64,000 bases of DNA from assembly GCF_007747445.1 (NCBI RefSeq), contig NZ_CP036425.1, positions 1,348,175-1,412,174 on the forward strand. Reading direction: 5' to 3'. Of the stretch, positions 52,703 through 61,225 are shown one piece after another; positions within the stretch are counted from its first letter, which is position 1; the number at the start of each line of letters is the position of its first letter. A model generated the notes under the pieces. The model saw nothing but the letters and a program-made list of their open reading frames with translations. It was not told the DNA's origin and made no database searches. The position numbers and the translations under genes were made by a program. This DNA comes from Poriferisphaera corsica (GTDB taxonomy: Bacteria > Planctomycetota > Phycisphaerae > Phycisphaerales > Phycisphaeraceae).

Positions 52703-52939
52703 TCCTGTACACGCTATAAATCCATATCAGCCCGTGAAGATGGGCAACCAATACCTGTTAGCATCATTTTTGCGCAAATTTCCGCTCTTTCTCTGTTTGA
52801 ATCCGGGGCTCGCACTTGAAATTCTGTGCGTTGCGCAGACAATGCATAGGCATAACAATCGAAGAACATAGAAGTTATGGCCATTTGGCTTAGCCTACCA
52901 AGGTGCTGCCATGTTGCCGCTTAGCGAATAATCACAGTT

Positions 52940-52958
52940 GACGACATCTCTTGTCGTC
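52940..52958 (+). other. Hairpin upstream of the 52981 gene
   Basis: A perfect 7-bp stem, GACGACA / TGTCGTC with loop TCTCT, 22 bases before the start codon and just before its ribosome site. Confidence 0.45.
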
Positions 52959-52980
52959 TATGCATAAATTAGGAAATCCG

Positions 52981-53631
52981 ATGCCCGTTACCGCCAACAT
53001 CCGATCCAGTTACCGCACCCGCTATGGCATCATCGCCCTTGTCCTGCTCGGCTTCATGGCCTGGTGCCTAAACGACGGCTTCTTCTCATACCCACAACAA
53101 AAACGCATCTACGATACCTACATCCAAATCCGCTATCCCCAAGGGCAGGGCAACCTCGAAAACGAAAACTACCTCTCTGATTGGCGCAAGCGAATCGATC
53201 AGTTTAAAGCCGAAGACGGCATCGTCATCGACAGCGTTACCCAGCCCGAAGAAAAAACCCAGATGGACATCAACACGCAGTTCGTCATGGCAGGCATCAC
53301 AGGTCTCCTCGGCTTCGCCGCCGCAGCTTACTTCATCTCCATCGGCGGCGCATACGTCAAAGCCGACAAAGAGACAGGCCTTACAACTAAAAAATTCGAA
53401 AGTATTGCATGGGACAGCATTACTTCCGTCGATATCTCTCGTTGGGAATCCAAAGGCATTGCCGTCGTTCACTTCGACACACCTACAAGCAAGGGTGTGG
53501 TGACCCTCGACGATTGGAAATTCGATCGCGAAGAGACTGTGGAGATCTACGAACTCGTTAAGCAAAACACCAACCTGATCCCCGACAATGAATCAGGTGA
53601 TGACGATGAAGAAATGGATGAGATCGCCTAA
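52981..53631 (+). CDS. Two-TM membrane protein, unknown function
   Basis: A 216-residue protein. The ATG at 52981 has AGGAA 6 bases upstream. TM1 is about residues 17-33 (GIIALVLLGFMAWCL). An extracytoplasmic segment with charged residues follows, then TM2 at about 104-124 (GITGLLGFAAAAYFISIGG). A C-terminal domain with beta-strand pattern (WDSITSVDISRWESKGIAVVHF and EETVEIYELVKQN) resembles the PH-like soluble part of other small bacterial membrane proteins. It ends with an acidic tail. Probably planctomycete-specific; function unknown. Confidence 0.7.
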   Translation: MPVTANIRSSYRTRYGIIALVLLGFMAWCLNDGFFSYPQQKRIYDTYIQIRYPQGQGNLENENYLSDWRKRIDQFKAEDGIVIDSVTQPEEKTQMDINTQFVMAGITGLLGFAAAAYFISIGGAYVKADKETGLTTKKFESIAWDSITSVDISRWESKGIAVVHFDTPTSKGVVTLDDWKFDREETVEIYELVKQNTNLIPDNESGDDDEEMDEIA

Positions 53632-53650
53632 CAGCTAAATAGACATTAAC

Positions 53651-53678
53651 AAAAAGGCCGCAAATCGCGGCCTTTTTT
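53651..53678. terminator. Bidirectional terminator
   Basis: A perfect stem, AAAAAGGCCGC / GCGGCCTTTTT with loop AAATC, and T-runs on both strands. It lies between the convergent 52981 and 53703 genes. Confidence 0.93.
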
Positions 53679-53702
53679 CTTGCGCAATTATTCCATTCAA
53701 CA

Positions 53703-54668
53703 CTATTCCTTATTCACCGAACTCGTCTTCTCAATCGGCTTCTTCTCTACCCCGCTCACCTGCACCTTCCGCATCTTAACCCGTGTGTGCTTCACTCCGG
53801 ATGACATTGTCACACCTCGCCCGCCGCTTTTCCCAACTCGGCTCACCACAGGCCCGCGTGTCGACGCAATCCCAATTTGCTCATGCACATATGCTGGCGC
53901 ATTAACCACTAAATTCCCCTTGAAATATCGCACCGACGACTGTCCACCATTCGCATCCCATATCCCCGGCTCAACCGTTCTCATAATCAATTCGACAATT
54001 TCATTGCCACGTTCTGATTTGCTCTTCGCCCTTTCCCCCTCTCGATCATCATCAAATAATTTCCCACGATTCCCACCGCTTCCCCCGCTTGATGTATTAG
54101 ATAACGCATCATTCAAATCAAACGACGGCGCATTCTTAAACGATGGCACTGTCATCACTAACTCACCAATATGATACGTCCTCAGCACCCGCCGCTTATT
54201 CGCTTGTCGCTTCGTCAAGATCGCCACGTAATAATCCGTATCATTTCGGATCAACTTCTCTTCAGGCGAAATCTGCCGCAAAATAAAATCCAACAACTTC
54301 CCCGCCTTGATCGCTTTGAACCGCATCGTGATCCGCTGATCGCGATCCACCAAACCCACACCATCATCTTCAAGCCGATCCCATTTCATAATCAGCTTAA
54401 TACCTGTCTTCGCCGACCAATCACGCAGCACTTCCTCACCACGTACATCCTCATAAACCACATCTGTCAGCACCTGCTCCAACCTTGCTCGAACTGATGT
54501 ACTCACCTTCCCCTTTTTTGCTTTCGCACGCATTCGCTCTGAGCGCACCTTCTGTACCGCATCCCTAATATCCTGCCCCCCGCTCGTCCCCGGCCAAACC
54601 AAAAGCACACCCAACCCTAAACATCCAATCAAACATCCGCGCATAATATCTCTGGCAGGCTTCTTCAT
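53703..54668 (-). CDS. Exported secretin-like (STN/N-domain type) protein
   Basis: A 321-residue protein with a signal peptide (CLIGCLGLGVLLVWPGTSGGQ). Residues about 55-150 have the pattern of an STN/secretin N-domain (VYEDVRGEEVLRDWSAKTGIKL, ITMRFKAIKAGKLLDFILRQ). A second region with YHIGELVMTVPSF and LIMRTVEPGIWDANGGQSSV to LVVNAPAYVHEQI matches a domain common in planctomycete proteins annotated as secretion-pathway D-like. The membrane-pore domain is absent, so it is not a full secretin. The ATG at 54668 is chosen because TAGAAT lies 7 bases upstream. It follows the AI-2E-type gene. Confidence 0.7.
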   Translation of the reverse strand: MKKPARDIMRGCLIGCLGLGVLLVWPGTSGGQDIRDAVQKVRSERMRAKAKKGKVSTSVRARLEQVLTDVVYEDVRGEEVLRDWSAKTGIKLIMKWDRLEDDGVGLVDRDQRITMRFKAIKAGKLLDFILRQISPEEKLIRNDTDYYVAILTKRQANKRRVLRTYHIGELVMTVPSFKNAPSFDLNDALSNTSSGGSGGNRGKLFDDDREGERAKSKSERGNEIVELIMRTVEPGIWDANGGQSSVRYFKGNLVVNAPAYVHEQIGIASTRGPVVSRVGKSGGRGVTMSSGVKHTRVKMRKVQVSGVEKKPIEKTSSVNKE

Positions 54669-54675
54669 ACCCACC

Positions 54676-54681
54676 ATTCTA
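54676..54681 (-). promoter_or_regulatory. Putative -10 of the secretin-like gene, leaderless arrangement
   Basis: TAGAAT lies 7 bases before the preferred ATG, between the AI-2E-type stop and this gene, with no Shine-Dalgarno sequence. Confidence 0.45.
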
Positions 54682-54705
54682 ATCCCACCCGCTAAAATCC
54701 AAAGA

Positions 54706-56076
54706 TTAATTTTCCTTCGCGATCTCTCTCAGCTTCGGCAGCAAGATCTCCGATGACACAATTTTCACGCACGCCGCTACCGGGATTGCGATCAACATCC
54801 CCAAAATCCCCAAGATCGCCGCACCAAGCAATACTACAATCATCACCGTAAGCGGGTCCAGATTGGTTGCCTTCCCTTGTACCAAAGGTTCCACCACCCA
54901 ACCATCCAACGACTGTGCCACAAAATACACAACCGATGGCCACACAAACACCGCAACGTAATTCAACGTTCCCGCATCCGTCAATAACCCCGGTGCGTCA
55001 CCCGACAATGCCGTGATGTACGTCACCGAAATAACCGCCGGCCAGATCAATACCGGTGCATATGGAATCAAGTTCAAAACCCCGCCAATGATCGCCAACA
55101 ACAACCAGAACGGCACGCCGCTCACCGACCAGCCCACCGCCAACACGACTGTAATGACCGACATCTGAATCAAGCGCCCCCGGATAAATGCTGCAATCGA
55201 AGCGTCCATCTTCTTCAGCATCTCATACGTCTGCGCTTGATAACTCGCCGGGATAAACGGCTCAAACCATTCCAACATCGCCTGAAACTTCCAGGTGAAA
55301 AAGAAAAACGCAAAAGCAATAATACCCAAACTAAGCGCCAGATAGGATGCAAACCCCAGCGTCGACGCAATCGCACCAAACGAAGTCGTCAGAAATTTTG
55401 TCGCAGATTTTGTGATCGTGCTCAGCAAGTCAGAAGAAATTCCACCACCCTTCTTCTCACCCTTATCTCCAGCCGATGACGCCGTCCCTTCTCTCGCCGC
55501 CTGTTCGCCCTGTAATTCATCTTGCCCTGTTCCGCTTTGCCCATCCGTGATGACCGCTTGCCCGCCATCACCCTCACTTTCATCAGCCCCATCAAAATAT
55601 CCCAAGATCATCTCTCGTAAATCAAACGATCGATTCGACGAGATCTCATTGATTTTCTTCTCAACTGTCTCGTAGTAAGCTGGCGCTGAATTGATCAGCT
55701 TAACCGATTGCGAAACCAGCGGCGGAACCACATATACAACTAATGCCAAGATAGAGATTGCTACCAGCGACATCAGCCCCACCGCGCTAATCGGCCGCGA
55801 TATCTTCACTCGCCTTTCCAAAATCGTCACCAGCGGATTCACGATATACGCCAGCGTAAACGCGATCGCCAACGGAATCAGTACCCCGCTCACCAGATTC
55901 AATAACCCAAACAGCGGCGGCAGCACAATTGTCAGCACCGTCAAACCAACCAGTGTTCCAATCAAAACCTGAAACCATAACCGCCGCCACACCGCAATCC
56001 GCGGCGTCGAATGAATATTCTTGCTCTTACCCTCGCCCGACTTCTCATTCCCATGCCCAGATTTGTCTTCGCTCAT
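54706..56076 (-). CDS. AI-2E family transporter
   Basis: A 456-residue membrane protein. The ATG at 56076 has GGAG about 7 bases upstream. Several hydrophobic segments are seen: about 30-50, 55-75, 90-115 and five or so after residue 250, with conserved VLIPLAIAFTLAYIVNPLV, RGRLIQMSVI and LGAAILGILGMLIAIPVAA. The central loop (about 160-240) is unusually long and rich in Gly, Asp, Glu and Gln. The family includes sodium/proton antiporters and the proposed autoinducer-2 exporter TqsA, so substrate is not predictable. It may be read together with the secretin-like gene. Confidence 0.9.
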   Translation of the reverse strand: MSEDKSGHGNEKSGEGKSKNIHSTPRIAVWRRLWFQVLIGTLVGLTVLTIVLPPLFGLLNLVSGVLIPLAIAFTLAYIVNPLVTILERRVKISRPISAVGLMSLVAISILALVVYVVPPLVSQSVKLINSAPAYYETVEKKINEISSNRSFDLREMILGYFDGADESEGDGGQAVITDGQSGTGQDELQGEQAAREGTASSAGDKGEKKGGGISSDLLSTITKSATKFLTTSFGAIASTLGFASYLALSLGIIAFAFFFFTWKFQAMLEWFEPFIPASYQAQTYEMLKKMDASIAAFIRGRLIQMSVITVVLAVGWSVSGVPFWLLLAIIGGVLNLIPYAPVLIWPAVISVTYITALSGDAPGLLTDAGTLNYVAVFVWPSVVYFVAQSLDGWVVEPLVQGKATNLDPLTVMIVVLLGAAILGILGMLIAIPVAACVKIVSSEILLPKLREIAKEN

Positions 56077-56240
56077 CTTGCGCTCCAATGCCCTTCATGA
56101 AATGCATACCCATCCCCAACCCTTTCACCTCCCCCGAAACTGACCCGCCCATTGTATCAATTCCCCCTTATCATCGTGTCGCAACATTAACAATAACATC
56201 ACCACGAATCTCATCTTTGCACAGCACAATATCCGCGCAC

Positions 56241-56268
56241 AAAAAAAAGCTGCCCTGAAGAGCAGCCT
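56241..56268 (-). terminator. Probable terminator of the Minf_1886-type gene
   Basis: On the minus strand, GCTGC / GCAGC with an 8-base loop is followed by eight T. It lies about 90 bases after the gene's stop. Confidence 0.7.
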
Positions 56269-56357
56269 TGTCATTCATTATTTCATCCAACATTTACCCA
56301 TTAGCACCAACTGAGGCAAGAAGACATCATCGGCCTCATCACTTCACCACCAACTTC

Positions 56358-56756
56358 CTAGGAGAGTTGGAGTTCTGGGGTGAATGCATCACGGAAGTCG
56401 AAGGTATCGATAAAGTCTTCAAGACAATCTTCATCCGTCTTGTGCATGAGGCCCGCATCAATCATCTCAAAGACAATGTTCCCAAAATCTTCACAGGATG
56501 TGATGTACCAGTGTTTAAGCACTGTACGTGCCATCAGCCCATACTCCGCAATCGCGTAATCACGCAGCCCAAGACACAGATCTGAACCCGACACATGCCG
56601 AGACTCAATCTCTTCATGGGAAAGATCAGGTTCTTCCGCAGCAAGCGCACCATGGATCTCACGCACCGTGTGCTCCAGTCCTCGCTGAACGAAGACGAAC
56701 GCATCAAGGGCGTATCTTGACTCACGTGCTATGGCTAATAAATCTTTAGCTGCCAT
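56358..56756 (-). CDS. Minf_1886 family protein
   Basis: A 132-residue soluble protein. AFVFVQRGLEHTVREIHG, HVSGSDLCLGLRDYAIAEYGLMA (ends quoted), VLKHWYITSCEDFGNIVFEMI and the final TFDFRDAF are the pattern I associate with the uncharacterised Minf_1886 family of planctomycetes and verrucomicrobia. No catalytic motif is obvious. AGG about 9 bases before ATG supports the start. It is a single gene with its own terminator. Confidence 0.8.
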   Translation of the reverse strand: MAAKDLLAIARESRYALDAFVFVQRGLEHTVREIHGALAAEEPDLSHEEIESRHVSGSDLCLGLRDYAIAEYGLMARTVLKHWYITSCEDFGNIVFEMIDAGLMHKTDEDCLEDFIDTFDFRDAFTPELQLS

Positions 56757-57198
56757 CACATTTACCTACTTGAAGTAACCACTCATATCATGTTGCCCAG
56801 ACCACAGGCAATCACTGATCTACTAAGTATTATACCCTATGCTCGCGTAAGGCAAGCATCGTCTCGCTTTAATTATCACACCTGAATGTATTTAGTTCAG
56901 TTAGTGACAACTGCCATCTGCGCGACAGTATAACCCAAATTTTAAAAGTCACATGAGGGAATTTATAGGGAAAATAGTCTCCCGCCAAACATGTCCCTCA
57001 TCCTTTCCCCCGTCATTGCTCACAATCCGTAGCAAATACATGACTTGCGACTCATAACAAATTTTCGGTAATTCGGCCCTACGACCAATAAAAAAAGCAG
57101 CGAAACTCGCTGCTTCCCATTTATTGGCTAGTTATCGCCCCATCATCCCCCCCCTAATCTCTCCACCCCCTCCGATCCCCCCTCCCAGACCGAACTAA
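56757..57198. other. Non-coding stretch
   Basis: About 440 bases without a supported gene. A short hairpin with AAGCAGCGAAACTCGCTGCTT (arms AAGCAGCGA / TCGCTGCTT) lies near 57096-57116 and could act as a terminator of the minus-strand gene starting at 57947. Confidence 0.5.
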
Positions 57199-57246
57199 AA
57201 GCTATCGCTTGCGTCTTGCCTCACACTAGCACTAGCCACTAGCACT
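57199..57246 (+). repeat. Family 3 element: CGCTTGCGTC plus CTAGCA repeats, copy B
   Basis: CGCTTGCGTC followed by CTAGCA, CTAGCCA and CTAGCA, in the same orientation as copy A at 19378-19437, but without the left hairpin arm. The preceding GAACTAAAAGCTAT resembles the family 2 lead. It ends 3 bases from the stop codon of the next gene. Confidence 0.65.
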
Positions 57247-57248
57247 AT

Positions 57249-57947
57249 TTAAGATCCGCCCATCCGCATGTCATCCAGCGAATCTGGGAACGGATACGTC
57301 GGATAAACCGCCGTCGGCGCCGACTGCCACATCCAAGGCGACGGATAAACATCACCGCTGAATCCCGACTCATGCATGATTCGAAGCACCGTCTCAAAGG
57401 ACGGCTCTGAATTCGGATTATCAATATCAATCAACTTGTTCGCCTTCGCGCCAAGGAACGATACAGAAGCCACAGGTCGGCGAATCGGCTTTTGCTTGAT
57501 CATCTCTGAGACAAACCTGAAACCATACCGCAGATCCGACAGCGTCAGGTGTTCATGATTCTTCGGCCGCAGCAGTCCCAAAACCTCCACCGCATCCATA
57601 TCAAACTTAATCACCGACAGCGATTCGCGATGTGCAAACCAGCTCGCGTACTCCGTAATCGACTGTGCATCCCACTGCGAAGTCGGCAGCAAATGCGCCA
57701 ACTGCGCGATAATCCCATGCGAGTTATCTTCTGTATTCACCGCACAAACCAATGAGTGATACCGGCCCGACAGCAAATCATCCAGCAGATTCTGTCCCCA
57801 TAGCAACCGAATCTTCTGATTCTTCATCGCATTGGGTTCGGATTTCGTGTTCGGCAAAATGACCAGACGCTCATGCAGCTTCTGATCTTCCATGAGAATG
57901 TCGCCGTCGCCATCATATATACGTGATCGATTGGGATTCAATGACAT
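57249..57947 (-). CDS. Conserved hypothetical protein, probably planctomycete-specific
   Basis: A 232-residue soluble protein. The ATG at 57947 has AAGGA about 8 bases upstream; a longer frame has no such site. It begins SLNPNRSRIYDGDGDILMED, then a core with LWGQNLLDDLLSGRYHSLVCAVNTEDNSHG (ends quoted), VIKFDMDAVEVLGLLRP, RPVASVSFLGAKANKL and the end GDVYPSPWMWQSAPTAVYPT. The layout resembles an uncharacterised family I recall from planctomycetes; this is recollection, not a search. No membrane segment or known catalytic motif. Confidence 0.75.
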   Translation of the reverse strand: MSLNPNRSRIYDGDGDILMEDQKLHERLVILPNTKSEPNAMKNQKIRLLWGQNLLDDLLSGRYHSLVCAVNTEDNSHGIIAQLAHLLPTSQWDAQSITEYASWFAHRESLSVIKFDMDAVEVLGLLRPKNHEHLTLSDLRYGFRFVSEMIKQKPIRRPVASVSFLGAKANKLIDIDNPNSEPSFETVLRIMHESGFSGDVYPSPWMWQSAPTAVYPTYPFPDSLDDMRMGGS

Positions 57948-58146
57948 GTCGCTGTCCTTGCAGTAAAAAACAAATGAAACATGATTTGCTGAGATGATTG
58001 TATCAAAGGTTGCACCAGAGGTCTGCAATGCTAAGGTAGGATTTGTCAGGAAAATGCGACGTTGTTTGGGAGAGCAACAGCCTGGCACTTGGAGAAGAAC
58101 AGCGTTAATTGTCGCGTTTCCCGCATTGAATCATTAACAGTACGTT

Positions 58147-58171
58147 TATGCACAGTCTAACGCTGTGCATA
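58147..58171. promoter_or_regulatory. Inverted repeat upstream of transporter gene
   Basis: A perfect 9-bp inverted repeat, TATGCACAG / CTGTGCATA with a 7-base spacer, 66 bases before the start codon. It is followed by CACAC / GTGTG. It looks like an operator or a leader hairpin; no known riboswitch consensus was matched. Confidence 0.45.
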
Positions 58172-58237
58172 ACGACACACTGCTCAATGTGTGAAGCCAA
58201 CCCAAACGCTTTCAAACATAAACGCGAGAATCATCTC

Positions 58238-59059
58238 ATGAGCAATTTCGATCATCTACCCGCCATCGATCCAGCTGTATTGCGGGAACGACGCGAACGT
58301 GTTTTCCTCATCATGGCCGGCCTGTTCCTCGGCACGCTCACCATGCTGAATATCCTCGGCATCACACGCTTTATCAAATTCTATGAATTGAATCTCGGCG
58401 AGGGAGACGACACATGGTCGCTGGTTTTTGCTGTCGCAGTAGGTGTGCTTCCTTACCCCATGACTTTTATGTGCACCGACCTGATCAGCGAATTCTACGG
58501 AAAACGTCGCGCCAATTTTGTCGTTCTCATCGGCCTGCTCCTCAACGCTTGGGTCGTTTTCATTCTCTGGCTCGGCGGTGTTCTTCCCGGCTGGGAAGCC
58601 ATCGACGCCGAAACCGGCAGGCTTGTTGTTGACGCTGCCGGCCGCAAGCCGCTTTACTTTGAACTTAAAGCGCTCGCATTCGGCGCCGTGGGCGCATCCA
58701 TGATCGCCTACCTCGCAGCACAACTTTGCGATGTTTGGCTTTTTCACTTCTGGAAAAACCTCACCAAAGGCAAACACCTCTGGTTACGTAACAACGGGTC
58801 AACACTCATCAGTCAAATCGTTGACACGGTCGCGGTGATTCTCATCACGTATTACTTCACCGAACCGAGTTTGCCGATCCCTGACGGGACAAGCGTTTGG
58901 TTCCAATTGTTGGTGGGTTATATTGCTGCGGGTTATGTGTTCAAGATGGTGGCTGCGTTGGTGGATACGCCCATCATTTATGGAGCGGTTTATGTGCTGA
59001 AAGATTACCTGCGCATCGACCCGACCCACATGCACGAACACGGCGAACTTGATGATTAA
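58238..59059 (+). CDS. Queuosine precursor transporter (YhhQ/VUT family)
   Basis: A 273-residue inner-membrane protein with about six TM segments. Diagnostic blocks are VLPYPMTFMCTDLISEFYGKRRA (ends quoted), VGASMIAYLAAQLCDVWLFHF and NNGSTLISQIVDTVAVILI. YhhQ imports queuosine precursors such as preQ0/preQ1; the function fits queA in the same window. The start at 58238 begins MSNFDHLPAID; the frame is open for 30 more codons. The + strand base skew switches from C-rich to G-rich near 58.86 kb, inside this gene. Confidence 0.9.
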   Translation: MSNFDHLPAIDPAVLRERRERVFLIMAGLFLGTLTMLNILGITRFIKFYELNLGEGDDTWSLVFAVAVGVLPYPMTFMCTDLISEFYGKRRANFVVLIGLLLNAWVVFILWLGGVLPGWEAIDAETGRLVVDAAGRKPLYFELKALAFGAVGASMIAYLAAQLCDVWLFHFWKNLTKGKHLWLRNNGSTLISQIVDTVAVILITYYFTEPSLPIPDGTSVWFQLLVGYIAAGYVFKMVAALVDTPIIYGAVYVLKDYLRIDPTHMHEHGELDD

Positions 59060-59729
59060 TTTGAATCGGACGCGAGATGAATAAGACGGGCAATGTTTAG
59101 GTGAAGCAGGGGGTTTGCTTATGAAAATGAGGCAAATTGGCGCACAGATGTGAGATGTGTTTGAACATGGAAATGCGCACAAAATCGCTTCGATTTGCTG
59201 TAAGTGTATTGAATGTTGGAGATTAAGTTCTGATCTCGTGAGATGTGTCAATACTGAGAAAATGGTCTGTGATGTACAAACTTTGGTCAGTAGCCATCCA
59301 AGAATCTCAAATTTTGGTGAGAAAAGGGTCAACTTTTCGCGTTTTGAAAAGATTGTGTGCGCCGCGTTGCACGGTTACTGAGCAAAACATGCGCACATCG
59401 GTATGATGCATGCTGTCGACTGGGATTGTTCACGGCGATTGCTTTGGGGAGGTGGGCAATCGTATTGGGTGAGAAAAAACTTTTCAGGCAATCCAGATCG
59501 CGGATTGAAGCACGCTGAGCGATGTATTAGGTTTTCTGATATCTCATTGGGTTGGTTCTGTATGTCGATGAAATGCGTTACGAAGCAGGGCTGTGGGGCA
59601 AAATGTCGGTTACTGTGGGCTGAGGGGTGATGAGGCGAAACAGGAGTGGTTAGTTGGTTATTCTTCTAATGTTGTAAAGTTATAAAATTAAAAAAATTAA
59701 TACTAAAAACGTCGAAATCGGCGTTCACG
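59060..59729. other. Non-coding stretch before aminotransferase leader
   Basis: About 670 bases without a supported gene; short open frames look random. TGCGCA words occur near 59174 and 59388. Confidence 0.45.
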
Positions 59730-59749
59730 CCTTTGATTCAAAGGTTTTT
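59730..59749 (+). promoter_or_regulatory. Terminator-like hairpin in aminotransferase leader
   Basis: CCTTTG / CAAAGG with loop ATT, followed by TTTTTA. It overlaps GGCG / CGCC (59720-59731), so the two cannot form together, as in an attenuator. Further hairpins at 59823-59840 (CCGATGA / TCATCGG) and 59854-59870 (GCAGC / GCTGC) lie just before the start codon. Confidence 0.4.
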
Positions 59750-59886
59750 ACCTGATACGCTTTGGCGGTTGAGAGCGGATTGGTGGTATCAGTGTGTGTG
59801 AGGATTTAATTGGACAACAAGCCCGATGATGGTTCATCGGCTGCGTAAGATTAGCAGCAAGCATCGCTGCATAAGGATTTAAGAAC

Positions 59887-61098
59887 ATGTTTAAGTCAAT
59901 CGAAATGGCTCCAGCGGACCCGATTCTTGGTTTATCCGAAGCTTTTAAGGCTGACACCAATGCGGACAAGATCAATCTTGGCGTGGGTGTGTATAAGGAT
60001 GAAGCGGGCGCGACCCCGGTTTTGAAGTGCATCAAGTCAGCGGAAGCAAAGCTTGTCGACACGGAAACCACCAAGGGGTACCTGCCGATTGACGGCAATC
60101 CGGCTTATGGGCAGGCGGTACGTGAGTTGTTGTTTGGTTCTAATAGTGAGATAGTTGCATCTGCTCGTGCGGCCACGAGTCACACGCCGGGCGGTACTGG
60201 GGCGCTGCGTGTTGCGGGTGAGTTTATTAAAAACGTGCTGGGCGTGAAGTCGATTTGGTTGAGCGACCCGAGTTGGGCGAACCATGCGGCCGTGTTTGGC
60301 GCGGTCGGTCTTGAAGTGAAGAAGTATCCATACTTTGATAAGGCTTCGAACGGGCTAGACTTTCAAGGCATGATTGAGGGATTGAAAAGTGTTGGTAAAG
60401 GTGAAGTCGTTTTGCTTCACGGCTGTTGCCATAACCCGACGGGTGTTGATCCGACTGTCGAGCAGTGGGAGAAGATTGCCAGCGTTGTAGCTGAGCGTGG
60501 GGGATTGCCTTTGGTTGACTTTGCTTACCAAGGTTTTGGTGTCGGTCTTGAAGAAGACGCAGCGGGTCTTCGTGCGGTTGCTGCGAAGAATAAAGAACTT
60601 TTAGTGTGTTCAAGCTTCAGCAAGAACTTTGGTTTGTACAACGAACGTGTTGGCGCGTTTACCGTTGTGGCGGAAGATGCTGAAGCTGTGAAGAAAGCGC
60701 AGAGCCAGGTGAAGACGTTGATTAGACGTATTTACTCGAACCCGCCTGCTCATGGTGGTGCGGCAGTTGCGACGGTCTTGGCTGATGATGCTTTGACGAA
60801 GCAGTGGCATGACGAACTTGCTGAGATGCGTGAGCGTATTGCCAAGATGCGTCAGTTGTTTGTTGATGAGCTTAATCAGCGCGGCGTGAAGCTGAGTGAT
60901 GCGGGCAACCAGTTTATTGTTGATCAGTGCGGGATGTTTAGCTTCTCGGGCTTGACCAAAGAGCAGGTTGATGTGCTTAAGAAGGAACACTCGATTTACA
61001 TCGTGGGTTCGGGTCGCATTAACGTGGCTGGCATTAGTGAAAAGAATGTTGGCAAGCTTTGTGATGCGATCGCGGTGGTTGCAGGTGCGGCGGTGTAA
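59887..61098 (+). CDS. Aspartate/tyrosine-type aminotransferase (class I)
   Basis: A 403-residue PLP enzyme of the AspC/TyrB type. FKSIEMAPADPILGLSEAFK is the conserved start. GVGVYKDEAG, LLHGCCHNPTGVDPT, FAYQGFG and the PLP lysine in SSFSKNFGLYNERVG follow in order, with RRIYSNPPAHGG carrying a substrate-binding Arg. It transfers amino groups between aspartate or aromatic amino acids and 2-oxoglutarate. AAGGA about 9 bases before ATG supports the start. The leader of about 130 bases contains several hairpins. Confidence 0.94.
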   Translation: MFKSIEMAPADPILGLSEAFKADTNADKINLGVGVYKDEAGATPVLKCIKSAEAKLVDTETTKGYLPIDGNPAYGQAVRELLFGSNSEIVASARAATSHTPGGTGALRVAGEFIKNVLGVKSIWLSDPSWANHAAVFGAVGLEVKKYPYFDKASNGLDFQGMIEGLKSVGKGEVVLLHGCCHNPTGVDPTVEQWEKIASVVAERGGLPLVDFAYQGFGVGLEEDAAGLRAVAAKNKELLVCSSFSKNFGLYNERVGAFTVVAEDAEAVKKAQSQVKTLIRRIYSNPPAHGGAAVATVLADDALTKQWHDELAEMRERIAKMRQLFVDELNQRGVKLSDAGNQFIVDQCGMFSFSGLTKEQVDVLKKEHSIYIVGSGRINVAGISEKNVGKLCDAIAVVAGAAV

Positions 61099-61175
61099 TG
61101 TTTTTTACAGTGTTCATGCCAACACGCCATGGCCAGCTCCGGAAGGTCATAGTCTTATATAGAAAAATAAATAAT

Positions 61176-61204
61176 AAAAGCTCGGCTGTGAGGCTGAGCT
61201 TTTT
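61176..61204 (+). terminator. Terminator of the aminotransferase gene
   Basis: Stem AAAAGCTC / GAGCTTTT, extended by GC / GC pairs, is followed by a T-run. Confidence 0.85.
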
Positions 61205-61225
61205 TAATGGGTGTGTTTTTCGCTG

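Noticed and set aside
58089-58237. preQ1 riboswitch before the transporter
   Set aside because: No match to the preQ1 class consensus patterns I know; only simple dyads are present.
59403-59630. 75-codon open frame in the 59 kb gap
   Set aside because: No ribosome site, no -10 spacing, Cys/Trp-rich random composition.
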